This document shows positions 57,314 through 64,000 of a DNA stretch of 64,000 bases, piece after piece. The DNA lies in assembly GCA_965278945.1 (NCBI GenBank), contig OZ257128.1:1674001-1738000 (forward strand), written 5' to 3'. The translations under genes were made by a program, and so were the position numbers. Below the pieces are notes generated by a model. That model searched no databases, was not told where the DNA came from, and saw only the letters and a program-made list of their open reading frames with translations. Each line of letters begins with the position of its first letter. Position 1 is the stretch's first letter. This DNA comes from UBA10649 sp965278945 (GTDB taxonomy: Bacteria; Actinomycetota; Actinomycetes; S36-B12).

Positions 57314-59290
57314 CTAGCGGTTCACGATCTCCGCGTTCAGCCGCTCGAGCGATCCCATGACGACTGACCTGTCCGTCGTGTACCAGAACGGCGGAAGGCT
57401 GTCGCGCAGCGCGCGGGAGTAGCCCGATGTCGCGAGCCTGGAGTCCAGCACGGCCACGACGCCGCGATCCTCGGTGCCGCGGATGAGCCGGCCGGCGCCC
57501 TGGGCGAGCAGCAGCCCCGCCCTTGGAACCGACACCGACCTGAAGCCCGAGCCGCCCGCATCGTCGACCGCCTTCTGGCGCGCAGCGAGCAGCGGATCGT
57601 CCGGGCGCGGGAACGGGATGCGGTCGATGACCACGAGGATGCAGGACTCCCCCGGCACGTCGACGCCCTGCCACAAGGTCACCGTGCCGAGCAGGGTGCT
57701 CGCCGGGTTGGCGGCGAAGCGCTCGACGAGCGAGCCCACCGCATCGCCGCGCCGCTGCACGAGGATCGGCAGGTCGGGGCGGTTGCTGAACCGCACCCGC
57801 AGGTACTCCGCCGCGCGCTCGACGCCGCGCCAGCTGCTGAACAGCGCAAGGGTGCGACCACCTGCTGCGGTGATGAGATCGGCGAGCTCGTCGAGGGCCT
57901 CCATCGCCACACCGTCGCGCCCGGGAGCAGGAACGTCCTTGGCGACGTAGAGGATGCCCTGCTTCGCATGGTCGAACGGCGAGCCCACGTCGATGGTCGT
58001 CGTCTTGCCGTCGTCGAGCCCGAGAGACATGAGCAGGGAGTCGAAGCCTCCACCGACGGTCAGGGTGGCGCTGGTGATGGCGACGGGAGTCTTGTCGAAC
58101 AGCGCACTGCGCAGCAGGCCGGACACCGACAGCGGAGCGACCTTCAGCACCGGCGGGCGGTTCTCGCCGGGGTCGAGCCACACCACGTCGTGCTCGCCGG
58201 TGAGCAGGAGCGTGCTGGCCACGTCGTAGACCTCCTCGAGCGCACCGCGTGCCTGCTGGCGCGCGGCGAGCGCGTCGGGGTCCTTGCTGTCCTTGTCCGC
58301 GTTGACCTCCGCCATCGCCTTCTGGCACGTGTCGCGGATGACGGTGACAGCGAGGTCGAGGTCACGGCCGAGCTCGAGCTGGCGGGTCGGGCCGCTGAGA
58401 GATCCGGCGGCCAGTCGCAGCGAGTCGTCGAAGTCCTCCGCCGCGACCGCCAGGCGCTCGGCAGTCTCAGGGCTCAGCAGCTTGCGCGAGCGGGACATCG
58501 CCCGCTCGACCATGGCGACCGACAGCTCGCCGGTCACGGCTGCGGTCGCACGGTCGACGAGCTCGTGGCCCTCGTCGATGATCACGCCGTCGTGCTCGGG
58601 CAGCACCGGGATGCCCTCGAGAGCGTCGATGGCGAGCATCGCGTGGTTGGTCACGACGATGTCGGCCTCCTGCGCGATGGTGCGACGCAGGACCGTGAAG
58701 CACTCCTCGCCGAACGGGCAGCGCGACTCGCCCATGCACTCGCGCCGTCCCACGGAGAAGCCCCGCCACACGCGCGGGTCGATGTCGTCGGTGTATTCGT
58801 CGCGGTCGCCCGTGGTCGTCGACTCCGCCCACTCGCGCACCGCCACGGCCTGCGCGGCGAGCGAGCTCTTGGGAGTGTCGAACAGGGCCTCGGTGTCGTC
58901 CTCGACCGGAGCGCCGTGCAGCTTCTGCAGGCACACGTAGTTGTTGCGGCCCTTGAGGACCGCGAACTTCAGGGGCCGGCCGATGATCGGCGCGAGCGCC
59001 TCGGCGACTCGCGGCAGGTCTCGGTCGACGAGCTGCTTTTGCAGGGCGATCGTCGCGGTGGCCACGATGACGGCGCCGCCCTCGGGCGCCGTGGCGTGCA
59101 GGGCCGCGGGCACGAGGTAGCCGACGGACTTGCCCGTTCCGGTGCCGGCCTGCACGACGGCGTGGCCCGATCCGTCGAGCGCGGCAGCGACGGCCTCGGC
59201 CATGCGCAGCTGTCCGTCGCGCTCATCGCCTCCGATGGTGGTGACAACCGCCGCGAGGGCTGCCTTCAGCGCCTTCTCATCAGGCGCCAC
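57314..59290 (-). CDS. dinG: DinG/XPD-type iron-sulfur DNA helicase
   Basis: 658 aa. Superfamily 2 helicase: Walker A QAGTGTGKS (48-55), iron-sulfur Cys C120, C185, C191, C197 (NNYVC, ECMGESRC, EEC), DEAH-type box IIDEGHEL (239), motif III TSATLTVGGGF, and late motifs GTVTLWQGVDVPG and LAQGAGRLIRG. Unwinds 5'-3' and resolves R-loops or damaged forks. GTG 59290 is proposed; it overlaps the hflX stop by 11 bases, so the two are coupled. Function in SOS is inferred from the family. Confidence 0.92.
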   Translation of the reverse strand: MAPDEKALKAALAAVVTTIGGDERDGQLRMAEAVAAALDGSGHAVVQAGTGTGKSVGYLVPAALHATAPEGGAVIVATATIALQKQLVDRDLPRVAEALAPIIGRPLKFAVLKGRNNYVCLQKLHGAPVEDDTEALFDTPKSSLAAQAVAVREWAESTTTGDRDEYTDDIDPRVWRGFSVGRRECMGESRCPFGEECFTVLRRTIAQEADIVVTNHAMLAIDALEGIPVLPEHDGVIIDEGHELVDRATAAVTGELSVAMVERAMSRSRKLLSPETAERLAVAAEDFDDSLRLAAGSLSGPTRQLELGRDLDLAVTVIRDTCQKAMAEVNADKDSKDPDALAARQQARGALEEVYDVASTLLLTGEHDVVWLDPGENRPPVLKVAPLSVSGLLRSALFDKTPVAITSATLTVGGGFDSLLMSLGLDDGKTTTIDVGSPFDHAKQGILYVAKDVPAPGRDGVAMEALDELADLITAAGGRTLALFSSWRGVERAAEYLRVRFSNRPDLPILVQRRGDAVGSLVERFAANPASTLLGTVTLWQGVDVPGESCILVVIDRIPFPRPDDPLLAARQKAVDDAGGSGFRSVSVPRAGLLLAQGAGRLIRGTEDRGVVAVLDSRLATSGYSRALRDSLPPFWYTTDRSVVMGSLERLNAEIVNR

Positions 59291-60698
59291 TAGCCGCCAA
59301 TCGCAGCTCGTTCGCCAGTGACTCGGGCACGCGCGCCTGCAGGTGGGTTCCCGCCTCGTCGTGCTCGGTCTTGAGCACCTCGCCCTGGCGATGCGCGCGG
59401 GAGACGAGGTCACCTCGGCTGTAGGGGACGACGATGTCGACGTCCTGCAGGAGCGAGGGCAGCTCCCGCTCGATCGTGTCGAGCAGCTCGTCGAACCCGA
59501 AACCCGTCGTGGCCGAGACGACCACCGAATGCGGATATCGGCGCAGCAGGTTCGCGATGGTCTCGGGGTCGGCGATGTCGGCCTTGTTGATGACGATCAG
59601 CTCGGGCACGTGGCCCGCATCGATGTCGTTGAGCACCTCGCGCACGGCCGAGATCTGCTCCTCGGGCGCGTCGTCGGAACCGTCGACCACGTGCAGGATC
59701 AGGTCGGCGTCGCGGACCTCGTCGAGCGTGGAACGGAAGGCCTCCACCAGCTGGTGCGGAAGATGGCGCACGAAGCCGACGGTGTCGGCCACTGTGTAGT
59801 CGCGACCGCTCGGCGTCTTGGTCTTGCGGACGGTGGGATCGAGGGTGGCGAACAGCGAGTTCTCGACGAGCACGCCCGCGCCGGTCATGCGATTCAGCAC
59901 GCTGGACTTGCCCGCGTTCGTGTAGCCGGCGATCGCCACGGCGGGCACGCCTGCGCGATGCCGGGCCGCGCGCTGCGTGGTGCGCGACTTCTCCATGTCC
60001 TTGAGCTGGCGACGCAGCTTGGACATCTGCGAGCGGATGCGACGGCGGTCCGTCTCGATCTTCGTCTCGCCGGGTCCACGGGTGCCCACGCCTCCGGTGG
60101 CGCCACCGGCGCGACCGCCTGCCTGACGCGACAGCGACTCACCCCAGCCGCGCAGTCGCGGGAGCAGGTACTGCATCTGCGCGAGGGAGACCTGCGCCTG
60201 GCCCTCTCGGCTCCGCGCGTGCTGGGCGAAGATGTCGAGAATCAGCCAGGTCCGGTCGACGACCTTGACCTTGACGATCTCCTCGAGCTGGCGCAGCTGG
60301 CCGGGCGTGAGCTCGCCGTCGCAGATGACGGTGTCGGCGCCGGTGGCCACCACGATCTCGCGCAGTTCCTTGACCTTGCCCGAGCCCAGGTAGGTCGCGG
60401 GGTCGGGGGTATCTCGCCGCTGGATGACGCCCTCGAGGACCATCGATCCGGCGGTCTCGGCGAGCAGGGCGAGTTCGGCCAGGCTCCGCTCGGCGTCGCG
60501 GGCGGTGCCCTCGGTCCAGATTCCGGCCAGGACCACGCGCTCCAGGCGTACCTGGCGGTACTCGACCTCGGTGACGTCCTCGAGCTCGGTCGACAGTCCC
60601 TGGACACGGCGAAGCGCCTGGCGCTCCTCGAGCTCGTAGTCGCCAGTCGCGTCGCCCGCGGGTGCGTAGGGCTCGAATTCGTCGCTGTCGTCTCGCAT
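59280..60698 (-). CDS. hflX: Ribosome-associated GTPase HflX
   Basis: 472 aa. N-terminal HflX domain (RRDTPDPATYLGSGKVKELREIVVATGADTVICDGELTPGQLRQLE), coiled coil (residues ~215-255), then the G domain with G1 GYTNAGKSS, G3 DTVGFVRHLP, G4 NKAD and G5 SATTGFG. In bacteria HflX rescues stalled or heat-damaged ribosomes; in mycobacteria it links to hypoxia and macrolide tolerance. An acidic extension precedes residue 50. Operon with dinG. Confidence 0.95.
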   Translation of the reverse strand: MRDDSDEFEPYAPAGDATGDYELEERQALRRVQGLSTELEDVTEVEYRQVRLERVVLAGIWTEGTARDAERSLAELALLAETAGSMVLEGVIQRRDTPDPATYLGSGKVKELREIVVATGADTVICDGELTPGQLRQLEEIVKVKVVDRTWLILDIFAQHARSREGQAQVSLAQMQYLLPRLRGWGESLSRQAGGRAGGATGGVGTRGPGETKIETDRRRIRSQMSKLRRQLKDMEKSRTTQRAARHRAGVPAVAIAGYTNAGKSSVLNRMTGAGVLVENSLFATLDPTVRKTKTPSGRDYTVADTVGFVRHLPHQLVEAFRSTLDEVRDADLILHVVDGSDDAPEEQISAVREVLNDIDAGHVPELIVINKADIADPETIANLLRRYPHSVVVSATTGFGFDELLDTIERELPSLLQDVDIVVPYSRGDLVSRAHRQGEVLKTEHDEAGTHLQARVPESLANELRLAASGA

Positions 60699-60767
60699 CG
60701 TGGGTCCAGCGTGTCATGGACGCGGCGTCGGACAAACTCCCGGTCCACACCGTTCTAGGGTGGCGCT

Positions 60768-61118
60768 GTGGTCGTCAAGCGCATCAAGCCGAACATCCTC
60801 TCCGAAAAGTTCGCGGAGAGCCGAAGCTTCTACAACGAGGTCGTCGGGCTGCCGGGAGGCGACGGGCAGGACTGGATCTTGTTCTTCGGCACCGACCAGC
60901 GCGAGGTCCAGCTCAGCGTCATGGCCCTGGACATCGCGGCGGGCATCCACGCCGACGTGTCGATCGAGGTCGACGACGTGGACGACGTCCATGCGCGCGC
61001 CTTGGCCGCCGGGTCCGAGATCCTCTACCCACTCACGAATGAGCCATGGGGAGTTCGCCGCTTCTTCGTCCGCGACCCGAACGGGACGATCATCAACATC
61101 ACTCAGCACGACGAGTAG
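60768..61118 (+). CDS. VOC-family glyoxalase-like protein
   Basis: 116 aa from a GTG. KRIKPNILSEKFAESRSFYNEVVGLPGG and the final EPWGVRRFFVRDPNGTIINITQHDE are the typical single VOC module of antibiotic-resistance/bleomycin-binding-like proteins. Divergent from hflX; its TAG shares a base with the next gene's GTG (TAGTG). Confidence 0.85.
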   Translation: MVVKRIKPNILSEKFAESRSFYNEVVGLPGGDGQDWILFFGTDQREVQLSVMALDIAAGIHADVSIEVDDVDDVHARALAAGSEILYPLTNEPWGVRRFFVRDPNGTIINITQHDE

Positions 61119-62218
61119 TGGCGGTGTCCGAAGCGTCATCGCGTGGAACCGGGCCGTGGCAGGTCCGGCTCATGGCCACGGTCCTCGTGGGCATGGCATC
61201 GGGGTACCTGGTCGCCCAGGCGGTTGGTCGGCACGAAGACGCGATCCAGGCGGCAATCGTCGCAGGGCTGACCTTCGCGGCAGGGAGCAAGGGCCGGCTC
61301 GGCACGGCGGTCCCGGTGGCCGCAGCAATCGGCGTCATCGTGGTCGTCTTCAGCAGCGTCGGCGCCCTCACCACCGGCAGCCCATGGTGGTCGGCTCTCG
61401 CGATGGCGCTCGTCGCCTTCGTCACGACGGTCATGACCGCCGCCAAGCCCGTCGGCCTGCTCATCGGACTGGTGGCGTCGTACGCCTACTTCCTCGTCAC
61501 GGGGCTCGGCGTGCTCGCCACGGAGGCGATCGGGCGGGACCTCGGGCAGATCGGGATCCTTGGCGTCATCGGCTTCCTCACCGGCATCGTGCTGGTTGCC
61601 GTTCGCGCGCTGGTCGAGCAGCTACTCGGCACAGCGCCCGCGCCGTCCGCGACGGCCGCACGCCCCTCCCTGCTCGCTCCGATGATCACGTCGGTGCGCA
61701 CGTTCGACGACACGGCGAAGGACGGAGTGCGCCGGGCGATCGCCCTGTCGATCGCGATGTTCGCGTTCCAGACCGCCGGCGACCACGGCGCGTTCTGGGT
61801 GATGCTCACGGTCTTCGTGATCCTGCAGCCGAACGGTCGGTCGACGGTCCGATCGGCGATGATCCGGGTGACGGGAACCTTCGTCGGCGTCATGGCCGTG
61901 GTGATCGTCGCGCCGTACCTTCCCGACGCCGTCGCGCTGCTGATCGCGGTGCTGTGCCTGGCCTTCTCGCTCGCCGCATCGACCCGATCATCGACGGTGT
62001 CGGCCGCTTTCGGGGCCGCGGCCGCCTCCATGCTCGCGGGGCTGCCGCACGAGAACATCGTCGGGTACGCGGCAGCACGACTGCTCGACACGGTCATTGG
62101 CGCTCTGCTGGCCCTCGCCGCCGGCTACCTGCTCTGGCCGCGGTCCCGCCCAAGGTCCGACGTCGTGCCGGACGACCTTGCTGGCTCGGCATCGGAGGCG
62201 GGGATCTCCTCGACCTGA
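61118..62218 (+). CDS. FUSC-like integral membrane protein
   Basis: 366 aa, two sets of about four to five helices (residues ~18-170 and ~205-350) joined by a short soluble linker, with the second set starting DGVRRAIALSIAMFAFQTAGDHGAFWVMLTVFVILQPNGRSTVRSAMIRVTGTFVG, the FUSC_2 signature shared with aromatic-acid exporters. Only one membrane pair is present without the large cytoplasmic half of AaeB. The end overlaps the convergent ABC-F gene by 94 bases. Confidence 0.85.
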   Translation: MAVSEASSRGTGPWQVRLMATVLVGMASGYLVAQAVGRHEDAIQAAIVAGLTFAAGSKGRLGTAVPVAAAIGVIVVVFSSVGALTTGSPWWSALAMALVAFVTTVMTAAKPVGLLIGLVASYAYFLVTGLGVLATEAIGRDLGQIGILGVIGFLTGIVLVAVRALVEQLLGTAPAPSATAARPSLLAPMITSVRTFDDTAKDGVRRAIALSIAMFAFQTAGDHGAFWVMLTVFVILQPNGRSTVRSAMIRVTGTFVGVMAVVIVAPYLPDAVALLIAVLCLAFSLAASTRSSTVSAAFGAAAASMLAGLPHENIVGYAAARLLDTVIGALLALAAGYLLWPRSRPRSDVVPDDLAGSASEAGISST

Positions 62219-63837
62219 CCATCGGCCACGTTCCAGCGCCGGGTCAGCCGCACGGTGTCGAGCATGCGGCGGTCGTGCGTGACGAGCAGCACGGTTCCGT
62301 CGAAGGACTCGAGCGCTTCCTCGAGCTGCTCGATCGCCGCGAGGTCGAGGTGGTTTGTCGGCTCGTCGAGGACGAGCAGGTTCACCCCGCGGGCTTGGAG
62401 CAGCGCCAGCGCCGCGCGGGTGCGCTCACCGGGCGACAGGGAGTCGGCCGAACGACCGACCTGGTCCACGCCGAGACCGAACTTCGCCAGCAGCGTGCGC
62501 ACGTCGGCGGTGGGCCAGTCGGGCACCTCGCGGGAGAAGGCGTCGGCGAGGGTCTGCTGTCCCTCGAACAGTGCCCGCGCCTGATCGACCTCGCCGACGA
62601 CGACACCGGACCCGATGCTGACCGCGCCGGTGTCCGGCGCGAGTCGCCCCAGGAGGAGCGCGAGCAGCGTGGTCTTGCCCGACCCGTTGGCTCCCGTGAC
62701 GGCGACACGGTCCCGGCTCGTGAGCTGGAGGTCGATCGGTCCGAGGACGAAGTCGCCCCGGCGGACCGTCGCCGCCCGCGCGACCGTGACGACGTCGCCC
62801 GACCGCGGCGCGGCCGCGATCGTGAACTCCAGCCGCCATTCCTTGCGCGGCTCGTCGATGACCTCGAGTCGCTCGATCATGCGCTCGCTCTGCCGTGCCT
62901 TCGCCGCCTGCTTCTCCGAGGAGTCAGCGCGGAAGGCCGCCCCGATCTTGTCGTTGTCTGGCTTCTTGCGCCGGGCATTCCTGACGCCCTTGGCCATCCA
63001 GGCCCGCTGGGTGCGCGCGCGCAGCTCGAGCTCGGCCTTGCGCCCGGCGTACTGCTCGAAGTCCTGTCGTGCCTTACGCCGGGCGACCGAGCGCTCGTCG
63101 AGGTAGGCCTCGTATCCGCCGCCGTACGTGAGGATCCGCTGCAGGCTGCGGTCGATCTCGACGATGGAGGTCACGGTGCGGGCGAGGAACTCGCGGTCGT
63201 GGCTCACGACGATCACCGGGGCCTCGCGACCGTCGACGAATTCCTCGAGCAGGTCCAGGCCCTCGCTGTCGAGGTCGTTCGTCGGCTCGTCGAGCAGGTA
63301 GACGTCGTAGCGCGACAGCAGCAGCGCGGCCAGGCCGACCCGGGCCGCCTGGCCGCCGGACAGCACCGTCATCGGCAGGTCGAGGTCCACGTCGAGCCCG
63401 ATGTCGTCGACCACGGTGGCGACCCGCTCGTCGAAGTCGGCGGCTCCGAGCGCGAGCCAGGTCTCCAGGGCGTCGGAGTAGGCGTCGGCTGCGTCGTCAC
63501 CTCCGTCGGCGAGCGCTGCGGACAGGCGCTCGAACTCCGCCTGCGCTTGCTGCACTCCGGTGCGGCGGGCCAGATGCGCGCGCACCGACTCGCCGGGCAC
63601 CCGCTCGGGCTCCTGGGTCAGGTAGCCGATGTTGGCGGACGCCGGGGCCACCTTGATCGTGCCGGACTCGGGCGCGTGCACTCGGGCGAGGATTCGCAGC
63701 AGCGTGGTCTTGCCGGCGCCGTTCGGGCCGACCAGCCCGACGACGTCGCCCGGGGCGACGTCGAGGTCGAGACCGGAGAACAGCTCGCGGTCACCGTGGC
63801 CGGCGCTGACTCCCCGGGCGTGGATCGATGCCGACAT
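62125..63837 (-). CDS. ABC-F family ATPase
   Basis: 570 aa, two ABC domains without membrane segments: Walker A GPNGAGKTT and GANGSGKTT; signatures LSGGQAARVGLAALLLS and LSPGERTRAALALLQA; Walker B YLLDEPTNDLD and LVLDEPTNHLD. A charged linker (residues ~235-320, ARRKARQDFEQYAGRKAELELRARTQRAW) corresponds to the P-site tRNA interaction motif. Either a translation factor (EttA/Uup-like) or an antibiotic-resistance ABC-F. ATG at 63837 with GGAGG nine bases upstream. Confidence 0.93.
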   Translation of the reverse strand: MSASIHARGVSAGHGDRELFSGLDLDVAPGDVVGLVGPNGAGKTTLLRILARVHAPESGTIKVAPASANIGYLTQEPERVPGESVRAHLARRTGVQQAQAEFERLSAALADGGDDAADAYSDALETWLALGAADFDERVATVVDDIGLDVDLDLPMTVLSGGQAARVGLAALLLSRYDVYLLDEPTNDLDSEGLDLLEEFVDGREAPVIVVSHDREFLARTVTSIVEIDRSLQRILTYGGGYEAYLDERSVARRKARQDFEQYAGRKAELELRARTQRAWMAKGVRNARRKKPDNDKIGAAFRADSSEKQAAKARQSERMIERLEVIDEPRKEWRLEFTIAAAPRSGDVVTVARAATVRRGDFVLGPIDLQLTSRDRVAVTGANGSGKTTLLALLLGRLAPDTGAVSIGSGVVVGEVDQARALFEGQQTLADAFSREVPDWPTADVRTLLAKFGLGVDQVGRSADSLSPGERTRAALALLQARGVNLLVLDEPTNHLDLAAIEQLEEALESFDGTVLLVTHDRRMLDTVRLTRRWNVADGQVEEIPASDAEPARSSGTTSDLGRDRGQSR

Positions 63838-63856
63838 GGACCCCATCCTCCCGCAC

Positions 63857-63917
63857 GCCGACCTTGAGGTTGGCGTGGGTTTGAGCGCCCCGAATCCACG
63901 CCAACCTCAAGGTCGGC
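63857..63917. repeat. Long perfect palindrome, copy 2 of the shared arm
   Basis: A 22-bp perfect inverted repeat (63857-63878 and 63896-63917) with a 17-base spacer. The arm core CCGACCTTGAGGTTGGCGTG equals that of 3546-3616, while the loop differs. It lies 8 bases beyond the stop of the following minus-strand gene. Confidence 0.85.
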
Positions 63918-63925
63918 GGGAGGGG

Positions 63926-64000
63926 TTAGAGCGGCAGGAGGACGGTGCCGCGGGCGACGAGGTCCGCGGAGCCGTTCAGCAGCATCGCGCCGGACGCGGT
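63926..64000 (-). CDS. 3' end of a gene, possibly dapF
   Basis: Only the last 24 residues are inside the window: TASGAMLLNGSADLV then ARGTVLLPL and a TAA stop. The GSADLVARGT ending resembles the last strand of diaminopimelate epimerase, and dapF commonly neighbours hflX in actinobacteria. That identity is a guess. Confidence 0.4.
   Translation of the reverse strand, partial: TASGAMLLNGSADLVARGTVLLPL

Overview
The window is a high-GC, densely packed actinobacterial chromosome segment. Evidence for the lineage: a housekeeping sigma factor with a long Lys/Ala/Pro-rich N-terminal tail (HrdB/SigA type), a SAM-IV-type riboswitch ahead of a methionine operon, an F420-type (Ddn-like) nitroreductase, and the actinobacterial neighbourhood nrdJ-nrdR / LysM division-inhibitor-like gene / lexA / dinG / hflX. 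No tRNA, rRNA, CRISPR array, transposase or integrase was seen. Genus cannot be fixed by reading alone.

Layout. 1-8.9 kb: tail of a surface Fn3-IPT protein, a cupin protein, sigA, a PKD-domain exported protein, the metY-metX methionine operon behind the SAM riboswitch, a DUF4192 protein, a GreA-family factor and an SGNH hydrolase. 9-16.4 kb: a UPF0104/LPG-synthase-like flippase, VOC and cupin proteins, an AI-2E transporter, then a minus-strand run of DUF6325, SHOCT, methyltransferase, MerR/TipA regulator, patatin and 3-methyladenine glycosylase. 16.5-29.6 kb: arylsulfatase with a coupled membrane protein, DUF1269 protein, lipoprotein, AIM24-type protein, AAE-type transporter, cysK-cysE, a YbaK deacylase coupled to a rhodanese, a PAS-GGDEF-EAL protein and an amidase. 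29.6-43.8 kb: a second DUF6325-SHOCT pair, a large membrane kinase-like/flippase fusion, a racemase-like protein, a two-component system with two exported proteins, small exported proteins, type III glutamine synthetase, a tandem USP and a Kef-type antiporter. 43.9-46.4 kb: Ddn-like enzyme, a previously easy-to-miss 34-aa ORF, DsbA/FrnE-like oxidoreductase, methyltransferase, SHOCT membrane protein.

46.7-50.2 kb is the accessory region: a visibly more AT-rich three-gene minus-strand block encoding an HNH-SAVED endonuclease (Cap5 type), a CD-NTase with an AGS-C type sensor tail, and an Abi-alpha/DUF4393 protein. This is a compact CBASS anti-phage operon with an unusual third gene, inserted directly behind nrdR-nrdJ.

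50.3-64 kb is a DNA-metabolism and stress region: nrdJ-nrdR, a LysM protein and lexA sharing a divergent region with three SOS boxes, a LacI-family regulator, a VapBC pair, dinG-hflX, a VOC protein, an FUSC-like membrane protein, an ABC-F ATPase and the 3' end of a further gene, possibly dapF.

Several very long perfect palindromes sit just behind stop codons. Two of them, 60 kb apart, share the same arm but have different loops, suggesting a dispersed REP-like or terminator family.
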